From contig JANQIP010000059.1 in assembly GCA_028282095.1 (NCBI GenBank), positions 1-37,581 on the forward strand: a stretch of DNA of 37,581 nucleotides, written 5' to 3'. The notes beneath the pieces were generated by a model that did no database searches, was not told the DNA's origin, and was given only the letters and a program-made list of their open reading frames with translations. The DNA comes from Xanthobacteraceae bacterium. GTDB taxonomy: Bacteria; Pseudomonadota; Alphaproteobacteria; Rhizobiales; Xanthobacteraceae. Position numbers and translations under genes: made by a program. This document shows positions 26,039-34,683 of this stretch, piece after piece (within the stretch, counting starts at the first letter, position 1; each line of letters begins with the position of its first letter).

Positions 26039-26821
26039 CTACCCCACGAAAGCCTTCTCGATCACAAAGTCTGCGGGGCGCGAGTTCGAGCCCTCCGTCA
26101 GGCCATGCCGCTTGCAGGCGTTGCCGACGTCGTTCGTCATGGCGGTCGACCCGCAGATCATGACGCGGTCTTTCGCCGGATCCCACGGCGCCTCCCCGAC
26201 CGTTGCGAACAGCGTGCCGTCATCAATCAGCTTGGTGATCCGGCCCACATGGGTGTGGTCCTCGCGCGTAACCGAGCTGAAATATGTCAGGCGCCCCCCG
26301 ACGATCTCGCGCAGAACTTCATCCTCTTCGATGGTTTGCATCAGTACGGAGCCATATGCGAGCTCAGGCACCCAGCGGCAGCTATGGGTCAAGATCACGC
26401 GCTCATACTGCTCATAAGTCTTCGGGTCGCGGACGATGCTGGCAAACGGCGCGATACCCGTTCCCGTCGAAATCAGATACAGCGTCTTGCCGGGGAGCAG
26501 AGCATCGAGAACCAACGTGCCGGTCGGCTTCCGGTTGATGATGATCTCGTCGCCCTCCTTCACATTCTGCAAGCGTGAGGTGAGCGGTCCGTCCGCGACC
26601 TTGATCGAAAAGAACTCAAGCGTTTCGGCCCAGCTTGGGCTCGCGATGGAATAGGCGCGAAGGAGTGGTTTTCCGTCCGTTTCAAGGCCGACCATGGCGA
26701 ACTCGCCCGAGCGGAAGCGAAAAGACTGCGGCCGGGTTGTGCGGAAAGAAAACAACCGGTCAGTGTAGTGACGCGTTTCGACGACGACTTCTCGATACAT
26801 CAGGTCTAATCCATTGGGCAT
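26039..26821 (-). CDS. fpr: Ferredoxin/flavodoxin--NADP+ reductase
   Basis: This FAD enzyme moves electrons between NADPH and ferredoxin or flavodoxin, often in the oxidative-stress response. The 260-aa protein has the FAD-binding RAYSIAS motif (FAMVGLETDGKPLLRAYSIA), the NADP-binding STGTGIAPFASIV, VILTHSCR, VMICGSTAM, and the C-terminal EKAFVG of the bacterial Fpr class, which stacks on FAD. I take the ATG at 26821, preceded by AGGG on the minus strand; an ATG nine codons in (MYREVVV) is an alternative nearer the family start. An inverted BA element begins 9 nt upstream, so the promoter must lie in or beyond it. The flavodoxin at 16192 is a likely electron partner. Confidence 0.93.
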   Translation of the reverse strand: MPNGLDLMYREVVVETRHYTDRLFSFRTTRPQSFRFRSGEFAMVGLETDGKPLLRAYSIASPSWAETLEFFSIKVADGPLTSRLQNVKEGDEIIINRKPTGTLVLDALLPGKTLYLISTGTGIAPFASIVRDPKTYEQYERVILTHSCRWVPELAYGSVLMQTIEEDEVLREIVGGRLTYFSSVTREDHTHVGRITKLIDDGTLFATVGEAPWDPAKDRVMICGSTAMTNDVGNACKRHGLTEGSNSRPADFVIEKAFVG

Positions 26822-26829
26822 CAAGCCCT

Positions 26830-26930
26830 GAGCGCGATTGCTTCAGGCTCAGTCAATCGCGCTCTCTTTCTCTTTGTTTGCTCGCATGATCTTGTCCGAA
26901 AAAATCTGCCAGTTTTTCCGGATCATGCTC
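26830..26930 (-). repeat. BA element at the fpr start
   Basis: A lies at 26830-26864 with perfect 11-bp arms GAGCGCGATTG and CAATCGCGCTC; the linker is TCTTTCTCTTTGTTTGCTC; B lies at 26884-26930 with outer arms GCATGATC/GATCATGC and an inner stem lengthened by extra A and T (CCGAAAAA, TTTTTCCGG). The total of 101 nt equals the copy at 10122-10222. Confidence 0.88.
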
Positions 26931-27284
26931 TGGTGCAAGGCAAGCAGGCCCGCTGTTTTGCTTCCGCATTACCCGTTCGAAGCGCCGCTGTAAACGTCCT
27001 GAATGGGCCAGAAGCGGATCGCTCTATGCCGGTGACCGACCATCGTTCGTCGACACGCAGGGCCAGGGAGTTCACAGACACCTGCGCCCGAATACGATGG
27101 GATGAAAAAGAATGAGATATTTCGTGGACTTATGTTGAACCACCACCAATCCATCCGCGCAATGCCATGAAGCGGCGCGGCATTAAGTAACTGAAATATA
27201 GAGGTTTATCGCAATCGATTGCCGGAGGTTCGATCGCCGCTCAATCGCCAATAAAATCAGAAGGTTACGGAACAGGAGAGCTCC
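26931..27284. other. Gene-free stretch between fpr and the methyltransferase
   Basis: I see no recognisable gene in these 354 nt. A 60-codon open frame near 26933-27115 has no family resemblance and no ribosome-binding site. The last 180 nt are AT-richer (AACTGAAATATAGAGG, CAATAAAATCAGAAGG) and fit a promoter and leader for the methyltransferase; boxes cannot be assigned with confidence. Confidence 0.45.
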
Positions 27285-27956
27285 ATGCTTCGCAACATCG
27301 ACGACGCACGTTTCTGGAACCGGATTGCACGGAAATACGCGACCCACCCGATCAAGGACTTGGACGGCTACGACCGCACGCTCGATCGCATATGCCATTT
27401 CCTCAGCGGGACCGACTCGGTGCTCGAACTCGGTTGCGGTACCGGCACCACCGCGCTCAAGCTCGCCCCACATGTTCGGCGCATCCTGGCAACCGACGCA
27501 TCGAGCGAGATGATCGCGATCGCACGGGAGAGGGCGTCCGCTCAGGCCTGCGAAAACGTCGAGTTCGCGACAGCAACGTCCGACTGCGTGCCGGCCCCGG
27601 ACAGCGCGTTCGATGCCGTGCTTGCGTTCAACATGTTGCATCTGATCGCCGATCGAGCATCTTTGTTCAGTGACGTCCATCGCCTGCTCAAACCGGGGGG
27701 CGTGTTCATATCGAAGACACCCTGCCTCTCGGAGATGAACCCGCTTATCCGGCTTGCCGTGCCGGTCATGCGGCTCTTGGGCAAGGCACCCACCAGTGTC
27801 GCGTTCTTCTCCGCAACCGAGCTGGAGAGCGAGCTCATGCATGCGGGCTTCACCATCGTCGAGCGGGGGCGACACGGGTCAGGCCGAAAAGATGCCCGGA
27901 TCTTCTTTGTCGCGCGCGAGACCGACTCAGCCCCCCGTACCCTCAACGAGCCGTAA
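27285..27956 (+). CDS. Class I SAM-dependent methyltransferase
   Basis: This 223-aa methyltransferase of the type-11/UbiE-like group has motif I SVLELGCGTGTTAL, the acidic residue after strand 2 in ILATDASSEMIAIARERA, VEFATATSDCVPAPDSAFD, AVLAFNMLHLIADRASLFSD and LKPGGVFISKTPCLSEM. The C-terminal part (ELESELMHAGFTIVERGRHG) is the usual lid and last strands. AGGAGAG at 27274-27280 precedes the ATG by 4 nt. Substrate is unknown; small lipophilic or quinone-like substrates are typical of the group. It is followed by 216 nt without a gene and then by the glutathione peroxidase, so an operon is possible but not shown. Confidence 0.87.
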   Translation: MLRNIDDARFWNRIARKYATHPIKDLDGYDRTLDRICHFLSGTDSVLELGCGTGTTALKLAPHVRRILATDASSEMIAIARERASAQACENVEFATATSDCVPAPDSAFDAVLAFNMLHLIADRASLFSDVHRLLKPGGVFISKTPCLSEMNPLIRLAVPVMRLLGKAPTSVAFFSATELESELMHAGFTIVERGRHGSGRKDARIFFVARETDSAPRTLNEP

Positions 27957-28172
27957 TATGAGACCGGGTGAATTCCCAGTTAGCAAAACGTTCAGCTTTG
28001 AGCGGGAAATCTCGCGCTTGACCCGCCCGCACAAAACCTTGGAGCGCGGCTTCGTGCATGCCTCTTCAAATCCAAATCGGCTTCGCAAGCGTTTAGATTC
28101 TGTCAGCGGCCAAGATGACGATGGAATAATCGCGACGATGGCCCGTCGGGCCGATGAACTGGAAACGGCGCC

Positions 28173-28652
28173 ATGACGACTGTGTATGATTTCACTGCCA
28201 AGGACATCGCCGGCCACACCATTCCCTTGAGCACGTATAAGGGGAAGGTCCTCCTGATCGTGAACACCGCCAGCAAATGCGGATTCACGCCACAGTATGA
28301 AGGCCTGCAGACACTGCAGAATGACTTGGCGGATCAAGGGTTCGCCGTGCTCGGCTTTCCTTGCAATCAGTTTGCGCACCAGGAGCCCGGCGACGCCGCC
28401 GAAATCGCCGGGTTCTGCAAGCTCAATTACGGCGTGACCTTCCCGCTGTTCTCCAAGATCGATGTCAACGGCGCACACGCCGATCCTCTGTTCCAGTGGC
28501 TCAAGAAGCAGGCGAAGGGTTTCTTCGGCAGCGAGTCGATCAAGTGGAACTTCACCAAGTTCCTGGTCGATCGCTCGGGCCGCGTGGTAAAGCGCTACGG
28601 GCCAACCGACAAGCCGGAGGCTTTGCGAGGGGAAATCGAGAAGCTCTTGTAG
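28173..28652 (+). CDS. Glutathione peroxidase (cysteine type)
   Basis: This 159-aa thiol peroxidase of the GPx family reduces H2O2 and lipid hydroperoxides. The peroxidatic residue is Cys36 in [12 protein letters not shown], a Cys rather than Sec. [12 protein letters not shown] and [13 protein letters not shown] carry the Gln/Trp/Asn of the active site. Cys82 in [13 protein letters not shown] is at the place of the resolving Cys in thioredoxin-using members, so thioredoxin may be the real reductant. No signal peptide is seen; cytoplasmic. The ATG at 28173 has only a weak ribosome-binding site (GGAAACG). A half C module and a decayed A module follow the gene. Confidence 0.93.
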   Translation: MTTVYDFTAKDIAGHTIPLSTYKGKVLLIVNTASKCGFTPQYEGLQTLQNDLADQGFAVLGFPCNQFAHQEPGDAAEIAGFCKLNYGVTFPLFSKIDVNGAHADPLFQWLKKQAKGFFGSESIKWNFTKFLVDRSGRVVKRYGPTDKPEALRGEIEKLL

Positions 28653-28656
28653 GACC

Positions 28657-28812
28657 CCACGCGGCACCAACGGCTGAAGACGAACAATCGCGCCATTGAG
28701 CGAAGAACCTGAGGACGCCCGTTCATCCCGAGTTAATTCGACTAAGCACGCCGACCCCAGACCAATCTTCTTCGGAACGTGGTTGCTTCAGGTTCAATCA
28801 ATCGCAAACGCC
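28657..28812. repeat. Remnants of C and A modules
   Basis: GCGGCACCAACGGCTGAAGA at about 28662-28681 matches the left half of a C module, and GTGGTTGCTTCAGGTTCAAT with CAATCGC to 28805 is a decayed A module. The partner halves are missing or too diverged. 28653-28940 contains no gene that I can support. Confidence 0.5.
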
Positions 28813-28940
28813 TTTCGGCGACTTATGCAATAGGCTATGATTTTTTGGCCTTGCCGATTTCATAAATGGGCTGAGTCAACGCGTCACAAGCGACAGCGGG
28901 CAGCCAGTGGGCGCTATGTTGAGAATGGAGGGGACCGAAT

Positions 28941-30743
28941 ATGGATATTCACGAAGGCATTGGAGCTTGGCTCACTCCAGCCGGCTGCGTCTTCCGTGTA
29001 TGGGCACCACACGCCGACGCCGTGACCGTGTTAATTCAGGACGGGCCTTATTGGGAATCGACCGATACGATCATCAGGCATCCTCTCGTTCGGGATGGAG
29101 ACTATTGGCGTGCAATCGTCCCCGGCGTTCGCGCGTGGCAACTCTATCGGTTCGAACTCACACATCCCGACGCGGGCACTTTCGAACGCCTCGATCCGGC
29201 GGCACGCGACGTCCTTAGTTCACAGTGGATTCGGTCGGATCCGAGCCACCGTAATGGTTCAATCGTGCTCGGGACAAATTTGGTCTCTTGGTCGCCTTTC
29301 CGGACGCCTGCGTTCGAGAATTTCATTATCTATCAGTTTCACATCGGTAGCTTTGCCGGCCGGGGCGATCAGTTCAATAAATGGAACGCGACTTTTCAAG
29401 ACATCGAGAGCAAATTCTCGTATATCAGGGAGATGGGATTTAATTGTATTCAACCTCTCCCCATTCACGAGTTCGCGTTTGATCGTTCCTGGGGATACAA
29501 TCCAGCCTCTTTCTTCGCTCCAGAATCCTCTTACGGCTCACCTTACAACCTCGCGCATTTTGTTAATGCCGCTCACCAGCACGGTTTGGCCGTCATCTTC
29601 GACGTCGTATACAATCATGCGGGACCAGGGGACAATGCGCTGTGGGAGTTCGACGGCCACAAGAATGAAGGTGGCATCTATTTCGAAGGAGGACAGCAAA
29701 CGCATTGGGGTAAAGGTCCCGCCTGGTGGAAGCGCGAGGTGCAGGACTTCTTCTACCAGAATGCCCGGATGTTCTTAGAGGATTATCTCGCCGACGGTTT
29801 GCGCTTCGACGTGACGACTCAAATCGATGGAAATCACTTGAAGTTGGTCCTGGAGCGTCTCCGTCGCGAATTCCCCAACAAGTACTTCATAGCCGAGCAC
29901 CTGCCCGACCACCCGTGGATCGTCAACACGGGCCGATTCTGTGCCACCTGGCATGCCGACACACACCACGAGTGTCAGCGCGCGCTCAGCGGACAGGACC
30001 CGCTCAATAAAGTGAAGTCGTTTCTTGGCTGGGACGGCTACGACCATGCTTGGAATCTGGTGAAGTATACCCTCGGATCGCACGACGATGTGGGCGATCA
30101 GAACAACGGCGATGCAGAGGACGGCCTTACGAACTGGGACAAACGACATCGGTATTTCGTTGACCAGCTCGGTGGCCGGGAGAGCTGGGAGGGGCGGGCA
30201 AAGTGCCGATTGGCTTGGGCGCTCAACATTGCCATGCCCGGTACGCCGATGCTGTTCATGGGCTCGGAGTGCCACATGGCCTCACCGCATGTCGGCTGGG
30301 GTTACTGGCATGACGGTCCGGATGATCGCGGAGATCACCGTTTTGAGTGGTTCGTCGCCGGAGATCCCACCGGCATGGAGATGCGCCGGCTTGTCGCCGC
30401 ATGTAACGGGGTCCGCTGGCAGAACCCGGCGCTACGCGCCGACTCGCTGACAATCCCGCATGAGGACCACACCAATCAGGTCCTCGGTTTCGTCCGGCAG
30501 CTTCACGACAACGTCGTGCTGACGGTCGTCAATCTCAGCGATCGGAATTTCGAAGGTCACACCTACGGGGTGCGCACCGGCGGCCATGGTGGCCAATGGA
30601 CGCAGATCCTGTGCACCCAGGACGCGGCATTCGGCGGTTGGGACGGCGCGGGTAACGCCTTCCACGAACCGTGGACCCAATCCGACGGACATATCTACAT
30701 CAATCTGCCGAAATGGAGCGTCGTCATATTCCGCCGAAAATAA
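28941..30743 (+). CDS. GH13 alpha-glucan enzyme (TreZ/branching-enzyme-like)
   Basis: This 600-aa family GH13 enzyme with an N-terminal CBM48-like domain (GCVFRVWAPHADAVTVLIQD) resembles maltooligosyltrehalose trehalohydrolase and glucan branching enzymes. The four GH13 motifs are present: I DVVYNHAG; II GLRFDVTTQ with nucleophile D290; III FIAEHLPDHP with acid/base E319; IV LGSHDDV with H381-D382. ESSYGSPYNLAHFVNAAHQH is typical of the same group. The length fits TreZ better than GlgB (usually above 700 aa). GGAGGGG at 28927-28933 lies 7 nt before the ATG. No treY, treS or glg gene is adjacent, so the pathway is unclear. The first third is less GC-rich than neighbouring genes, a possible sign of transfer. 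Confidence 0.85.
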   Translation: MDIHEGIGAWLTPAGCVFRVWAPHADAVTVLIQDGPYWESTDTIIRHPLVRDGDYWRAIVPGVRAWQLYRFELTHPDAGTFERLDPAARDVLSSQWIRSDPSHRNGSIVLGTNLVSWSPFRTPAFENFIIYQFHIGSFAGRGDQFNKWNATFQDIESKFSYIREMGFNCIQPLPIHEFAFDRSWGYNPASFFAPESSYGSPYNLAHFVNAAHQHGLAVIFDVVYNHAGPGDNALWEFDGHKNEGGIYFEGGQQTHWGKGPAWWKREVQDFFYQNARMFLEDYLADGLRFDVTTQIDGNHLKLVLERLRREFPNKYFIAEHLPDHPWIVNTGRFCATWHADTHHECQRALSGQDPLNKVKSFLGWDGYDHAWNLVKYTLGSHDDVGDQNNGDAEDGLTNWDKRHRYFVDQLGGRESWEGRAKCRLAWALNIAMPGTPMLFMGSECHMASPHVGWGYWHDGPDDRGDHRFEWFVAGDPTGMEMRRLVAACNGVRWQNPALRADSLTIPHEDHTNQVLGFVRQLHDNVVLTVVNLSDRNFEGHTYGVRTGGHGGQWTQILCTQDAAFGGWDGAGNAFHEPWTQSDGHIYINLPKWSVVIFRRK

Positions 30744-30902
30744 CCGAGCTTCTATGTCATACAGCGAGTGCGTCGCCGAATGCGCCCATTGCCGCATGTC
30801 CGTCGGTAGCGGTCGCGCTCCGGCGTTGGCCCTCGAACCTTATTTTTTTCCGGAGGGGCGGTCTCTCAGAACAACTTAAACCGTATTATTTGCAACTATG
30901 CA

Positions 30903-30993
30903 TGGCGGAGAGGGGAGGGATTCGAACCCCCGATGCGGTTGCCCGCATTCCGCACTTGAAGCGCGGTGCCTTCAGCCACTCAGCCACCTCTCC
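30903..30993 (-). tRNA. Class II tRNA with serine-type body and UCA anticodon
   Basis: On the minus strand: acceptor GGAGAGG pairs with CCTCTCC, discriminator G, encoded CCA; short serine-type D arm (GCTGAGTGGCTGAAGGC); anticodon stem CCGCG/TGCGG with 7-nt loop CTTCAAG, giving anticodon UCA (30957-30959), which reads UGA; long variable arm ATGCGG-GCAA-CCGCAT; T arm GGGGG-TTCGAAT-CCCTC. There is one extra C between T stem and acceptor, so the 3' side has 13 nt where a normal tRNA has 12. The acceptor, G73, D arm and variable arm are those of tRNA-Ser; a true selC has a long D stem and 8-bp acceptor. It may be a UGA-reading Ser tRNA, an unusual Sec tRNA or a decaying copy. TAATAT upstream (31008-31013 region) could be its -10. 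Confidence 0.8.
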
Positions 30994-31329
30994 GAACGAT
31001 GCGGTATATTACCAGCCCCCCGCTGATTCGTACCGCGACCCTTTGGCAGACACCTTCACCGAGCAGGGGTTTTCGCGTCTGCGTTTCCTTGTTGGTGCAA
31101 CCGGACGCGCGGGAGGTTCGTCCGGGCGAGCACGATTTGCGGGCATTGCGGGCATGCGACAAACCAAACGCGCTGCGACATCGCGTGCGATCGCTGCGGC
31201 CTGAAACGATCGCTCTCTCTCCCTTTCTCTTTGTTTTTTCGCGTTGTCCTTTCTTGAATCGTCTGCAACTGATCGGCTCATAGTTTTAGGCTGACACAGA
31301 GCACCGCGTGGACGCAAAAGCGCCCACCG
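30994..31329. other. Gene-free stretch with a decayed BA element
   Basis: There is no gene in this 336-nt stretch. From about 31192 to 31285 the order GCCTGAAACGATCGCTCTCT, CTTTCTCTTTGTTTTTTCG, then TTGTCCTTTC...CTGCAACTGATCGG follows A, linker and B in minus orientation, with both stems mostly lost but the linker well kept. The 30744-30902 gap on the other side of the tRNA also shows no gene. Confidence 0.55.
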
Positions 31330-34300
31330 TCAAAGCGAGGGCGAACGCCGCGCTCCTTCCCCAACGATGGAGAACGGTCCCCAGAAGGCCGGGTAAGCGT
31401 TCATCGGATTTGACTCGTCGTTGAGATAATCGAGCATTGCGCGGCGCAGCGCTTCAGCGCGGCCGACACGCGGGTCGGATTCCATGATCTCGAAGGTCGC
31501 GGTGGTGAGCCGCGTCGCCGCGTTCGTTTCGACCGCCCAGTGCGAGACCAGCAGCGCACGGGCGCCGGCATAGAAGAAGGCGCGTGCAAGGCCGGACAGC
31601 GCCTGCGCACCCGGCTTCTCGCCGGCAATGGTGTTGCAGGCGGAAAGCACGACCCAGTCGGCATCGAGCTTGAGGTTCGCAACTTCGCTCGCCGTTAGAA
31701 GGCCGTCATCGAGATCGCTCGGCTTTTTCGGCAAGGTGAGCGCAAGCGAAGGCTCGCCGAGGCCCTTCACGTCACCCGCGACCAGCCCATGGGTGGCGAA
31801 ATAGACGATACGATAATCCGCAAGCGGTGTGCGCTTGACCATCGTCTCGCTGGCGTTGCGACCCAGATGAATGTCGCTCATCGGCACGCCGAGCTCTTGG
31901 GCGATTGTCTTCAGTTCGTCCGCCGATTCAGGGAGCGGCGGCAGTATGCGCGCGAGCTTGTCGCGATCGACTTCGACGCCTCTCCAGAACTCGGAATAGC
32001 TGCGGGTGTGGGCGGCAAACCCGGTCGTTTCCGACGACCCAGCCGGGGCCGAAGCGATCTTGCCCCGCTGTCGGGGGGATGCCGGGGGCTTGGAACCCGG
32101 GTCCGGTGCGAAAACCGGATCGCCGAAGCCGATGATCGGCTTTTTGGCCTCACCCTTCCGCGCAAAGACACGCAGCGCTTTCAGGCTTGCGACCGAGGGC
32201 AGCACGGTGACGGCCTGGCGCTTGATCAGCCAGGCTGCACTCCGATAGGCGCGAAGGGTTTCGGGCTTGAGCGCGTCTTTCACCTGCGGGACGGCCGGCT
32301 TCTCGGTAATCAGAAGATGGAAGGGCAACGCCGTCAGAGACCCCGCCGGAACGAAGAGCAGATGCCGCTTGTCTTTGATCAAAGGTTCAACCGGTCCGAT
32401 CAAATCGCCATAGAGTTCATGGGCGAGCGCGAGGTCGAAAAGGCGCGGCTTGACGCGGATATTCGAGAACACCTCCCGCACGTCCAGCCCCTTGCGGAAT
32501 GCGGCAACCTTGTCGGCGAGCAGGCTCGAGCCAAGCGGCAGTGGTTTCCACTCGAAACCCTCGCGCGTCATGGCGAAGACGTAACTTTCCTCCTCGCCCG
32601 GCAGGAAGAAGACGAGAGCCTCATCGGCCCCGAGCAGACTCTGCGCCTGCGCGACCTTGAGGGGCTTGGGTCTTGTAAGCGCCGCGTATTCGGGAAACTC
32701 CCTGTCGAGCCGGGCGTCGACGGCAGTCAGCTTCGCCTCGATCGCGACGATCTGGCGGCGAATCGCATCGACGCCTGCGCTGTCCTGCTCCTTTTCGGGT
32801 TTCGATAGTGCCGCAAGCAGCGCCTTGTCTCTCTCGCGCCAAGCCGCTGCAAGATCCTGCCGCTTTCGCACCAAGCGCGCGAGCGGCCCACGTCCCGAAG
32901 TAAAGCGCAAAGCCATCTGGGAAATGGCATCGCCTGCAGACGACTGCACGGCCCACTGCGCCATCTCGGCCGCCTCGCGGCCCGCTGTCGCATCAGCTTC
33001 GGTCTTCTGGCGCACGGCTTGCGCGAGGTTGAACACATGGTCGCGGAAAAAATGGGCGCGTTGTTCGATCAGGCCGCCCTTTCGTTGCGACTGCCCTGAA
33101 CCAGGCGTCTCGGTCGCCGCATGGGCGATGACCGCTGCCGCCGCGCGGCGCGAATACGCAAGAGCCCGCTCATGATCGCGTCTTGCGTTCGACAATGAAG
33201 CAAGGTTGTGAAGCGTATCGGCGGCTTCCGGGTGGCTCGCCCCGAGGGTCCGCTCGCGGATCGCCAGCGCGCGCCGAAACCGACGCTCGGCATCCTCGTA
33301 TTTGCCCTGGTCCTGGTAGACGAGTGCCAGGTCGTTCAGGCTCTTCGCTATCCCCGGATGGTTCGCCCCCAAGGCCTTTGCCACGATCGCCCGCGCGCGC
33401 TGATAAAGGCGCTCGGCGTCGGCGTACTTTTCCTGGGACCGGTAGGTCTCAGCCAAATTATTGAGGGTGAGCGCTATGTGGGGATGGTCAGGTCCTCGCG
33501 CCTTCTCCTTTATCTCAAGCGCGCGCCGGTAGAGGTCCTCGGCATCGGCGAATTTGTCTTGGGACCAATAGATGGCGCCCAAACTGGCGAGGGTTGCCGC
33601 AACACGGGGGTGATCGGCCCCTAGTGCCTTCTCGCGGATCGCCAGGGCGCGCCGATAGAGCCCGTCGGCCTCGCCGTACTTTTCCTGGTACTCGTAGATG
33701 GCGCCGAGATTGCCGAGCGTGGTCGCAACGTCAGGGTGGTCCGCCCCTTGGGCCTTCTTGTGAATCGCAAGGGCACGCCGATAGAGGTCCTCGGCGCCCG
33801 CATACTTGCCCTGCTCCACGTAGGCCAACGCCAGATTGTTGAGATTCCTCGCTACATTGGGGTGTCTCGCCCCCAATGCCTTCCGGTAGATCGTCTGCGC
33901 ACGCTGAAACAGGTCCTCGGCGTCGGCGTAACGGCCCTGGTCGGCATAGACCAGTGCCAATCCGTCGAGCGTCGTCGCAACGTCGGCGTGTCTCGGTCCG
34001 AGCGCTTTCTTCTGAATTTTCAGCGCCTGCCGAAACAGACTTTCGGCGTCCTCGTATTTGCCCTGGGAGCGGTAGACGAGCGCCAAGCTGTTGAGCGTCG
34101 TCGCGACGTTGGGGTGTTGAGATCCGTGCGCCCTCTCGTCGATTGCCAGCACGCGCTGAAAGAGATCCTCGGCGTCGGCGTAACGGCCCTGGTAATGGTG
34201 GACTTTCGCGAGATTGTGCAGCGCCGTCGCGACGTGAGGGTGGTTTGCCCCCTGGGCCTTCCGGTAAATTACTACCGCACGCCGATAGAGGCCTTCGGCC

Positions 34301-34575
34301 TCGGCATACTTGGCCTGGACGGCATAGGCGACGGCGAGGTCGTTGATGAGATACGCGCAGCGCCGGTGATTCCGCCCGTGTCGAGCCTCGCACCTCTTGA
34401 GCAGCCGTTTTCCCAGCCGCTCCGCTTTGGCGTATCGACCGGCCTCGTAATGGCGTTTGAATTGCGCGTCGGAGCTTTTGGACAGGGCCGGTGACGGCGC
34501 GCCCAAAAATCCCACGGCCAGGACGACGAGGATCGCACGAACCGGATCCTTGATCGAGAAGCTATGGTTCGTCAC
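31330..34575 (-). CDS. Exported TPR-CHAT (caspase-like) protein
   Basis: This 1081-aa protein starts with a signal-peptide-like stretch (residues 13-32, VRAILVVLAVGFLGAPSPAL). Nine or ten 42-residue tetratricopeptide units follow (78 to about 495; pattern NxLAxxYxxQGKYxxAExLF). A helical linker rich in Glu/Arg comes next, and then a C-terminal CHAT domain (about 700-1075). CHAT is a clan CD caspase/separase-like peptidase fold; the presumed dyad is His929 (YFATHGLVAGD) and Cys980 (WVVLSACNTIAG). FWGPFSIVG at the end is typical. Both catalytic residues are present, so it may be an active protease. No gRAMP or CRISPR gene is near, so it is not the type III-E partner. Same strand as, and 108 nt after, the AI-2E gene. 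Substrate and trigger are unknown. Confidence 0.92.
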   Translation of the reverse strand: MTNHSFSIKDPVRAILVVLAVGFLGAPSPALSKSSDAQFKRHYEAGRYAKAERLGKRLLKRCEARHGRNHRRCAYLINDLAVAYAVQAKYAEAEGLYRRAVVIYRKAQGANHPHVATALHNLAKVHHYQGRYADAEDLFQRVLAIDERAHGSQHPNVATTLNSLALVYRSQGKYEDAESLFRQALKIQKKALGPRHADVATTLDGLALVYADQGRYADAEDLFQRAQTIYRKALGARHPNVARNLNNLALAYVEQGKYAGAEDLYRRALAIHKKAQGADHPDVATTLGNLGAIYEYQEKYGEADGLYRRALAIREKALGADHPRVAATLASLGAIYWSQDKFADAEDLYRRALEIKEKARGPDHPHIALTLNNLAETYRSQEKYADAERLYQRARAIVAKALGANHPGIAKSLNDLALVYQDQGKYEDAERRFRRALAIRERTLGASHPEAADTLHNLASLSNARRDHERALAYSRRAAAAVIAHAATETPGSGQSQRKGGLIEQRAHFFRDHVFNLAQAVRQKTEADATAGREAAEMAQWAVQSSAGDAISQMALRFTSGRGPLARLVRKRQDLAAAWRERDKALLAALSKPEKEQDSAGVDAIRRQIVAIEAKLTAVDARLDREFPEYAALTRPKPLKVAQAQSLLGADEALVFFLPGEEESYVFAMTREGFEWKPLPLGSSLLADKVAAFRKGLDVREVFSNIRVKPRLFDLALAHELYGDLIGPVEPLIKDKRHLLFVPAGSLTALPFHLLITEKPAVPQVKDALKPETLRAYRSAAWLIKRQAVTVLPSVASLKALRVFARKGEAKKPIIGFGDPVFAPDPGSKPPASPRQRGKIASAPAGSSETTGFAAHTRSYSEFWRGVEVDRDKLARILPPLPESADELKTIAQELGVPMSDIHLGRNASETMVKRTPLADYRIVYFATHGLVAGDVKGLGEPSLALTLPKKPSDLDDGLLTASEVANLKLDADWVVLSACNTIAGEKPGAQALSGLARAFFYAGARALLVSHWAVETNAATRLTTATFEIMESDPRVGRAEALRRAMLDYLNDESNPMNAYPAFWGPFSIVGEGARRSPSL
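33211..34344 (-). repeat. Nine tandem 126-bp TPR-coding units
   Basis: Inside the TPR-CHAT gene, residues 78-455 consist of nine consecutive 42-residue units, so the DNA repeats with a 126-bp period. Units share phrases such as LGADHP, YADAEDLY and RRALAI. Units differ enough in sequence that they are old, though stretches around the AEDLYRRAL codons are very similar between units and could allow unit gain or loss by recombination. Confidence 0.85.
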
Positions 34576-34683
34576 CGCCGTCGCCCTCCGACATTACATC
34601 ACGCCATGTCAGTGGTACGCACGAGGTCGCGATCGGTTCGCTGCGATATGGAAAGTGACCGATCTTTTTTGGACTCTCGCCCG

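Noticed and set aside
25953..26578. Plus-strand open frames across the reductase gene
   Set aside because: Antisense to fpr, whose FAD and NADP motifs are on the minus strand.
30903..30993. Straight call as selC (tRNA-Sec)
   Set aside because: The anticodon fits, but the D stem is short and serine-like and an 8th acceptor pair would be U-C; I kept a neutral name.
31330..34575. TPR-CHAT as a type III-E CRISPR (Craspase) component
   Set aside because: No gRAMP/Cas7-11 gene or array nearby, and the protein has an export-like N-terminus; general TPR-CHAT proteins are common in rhizobia.
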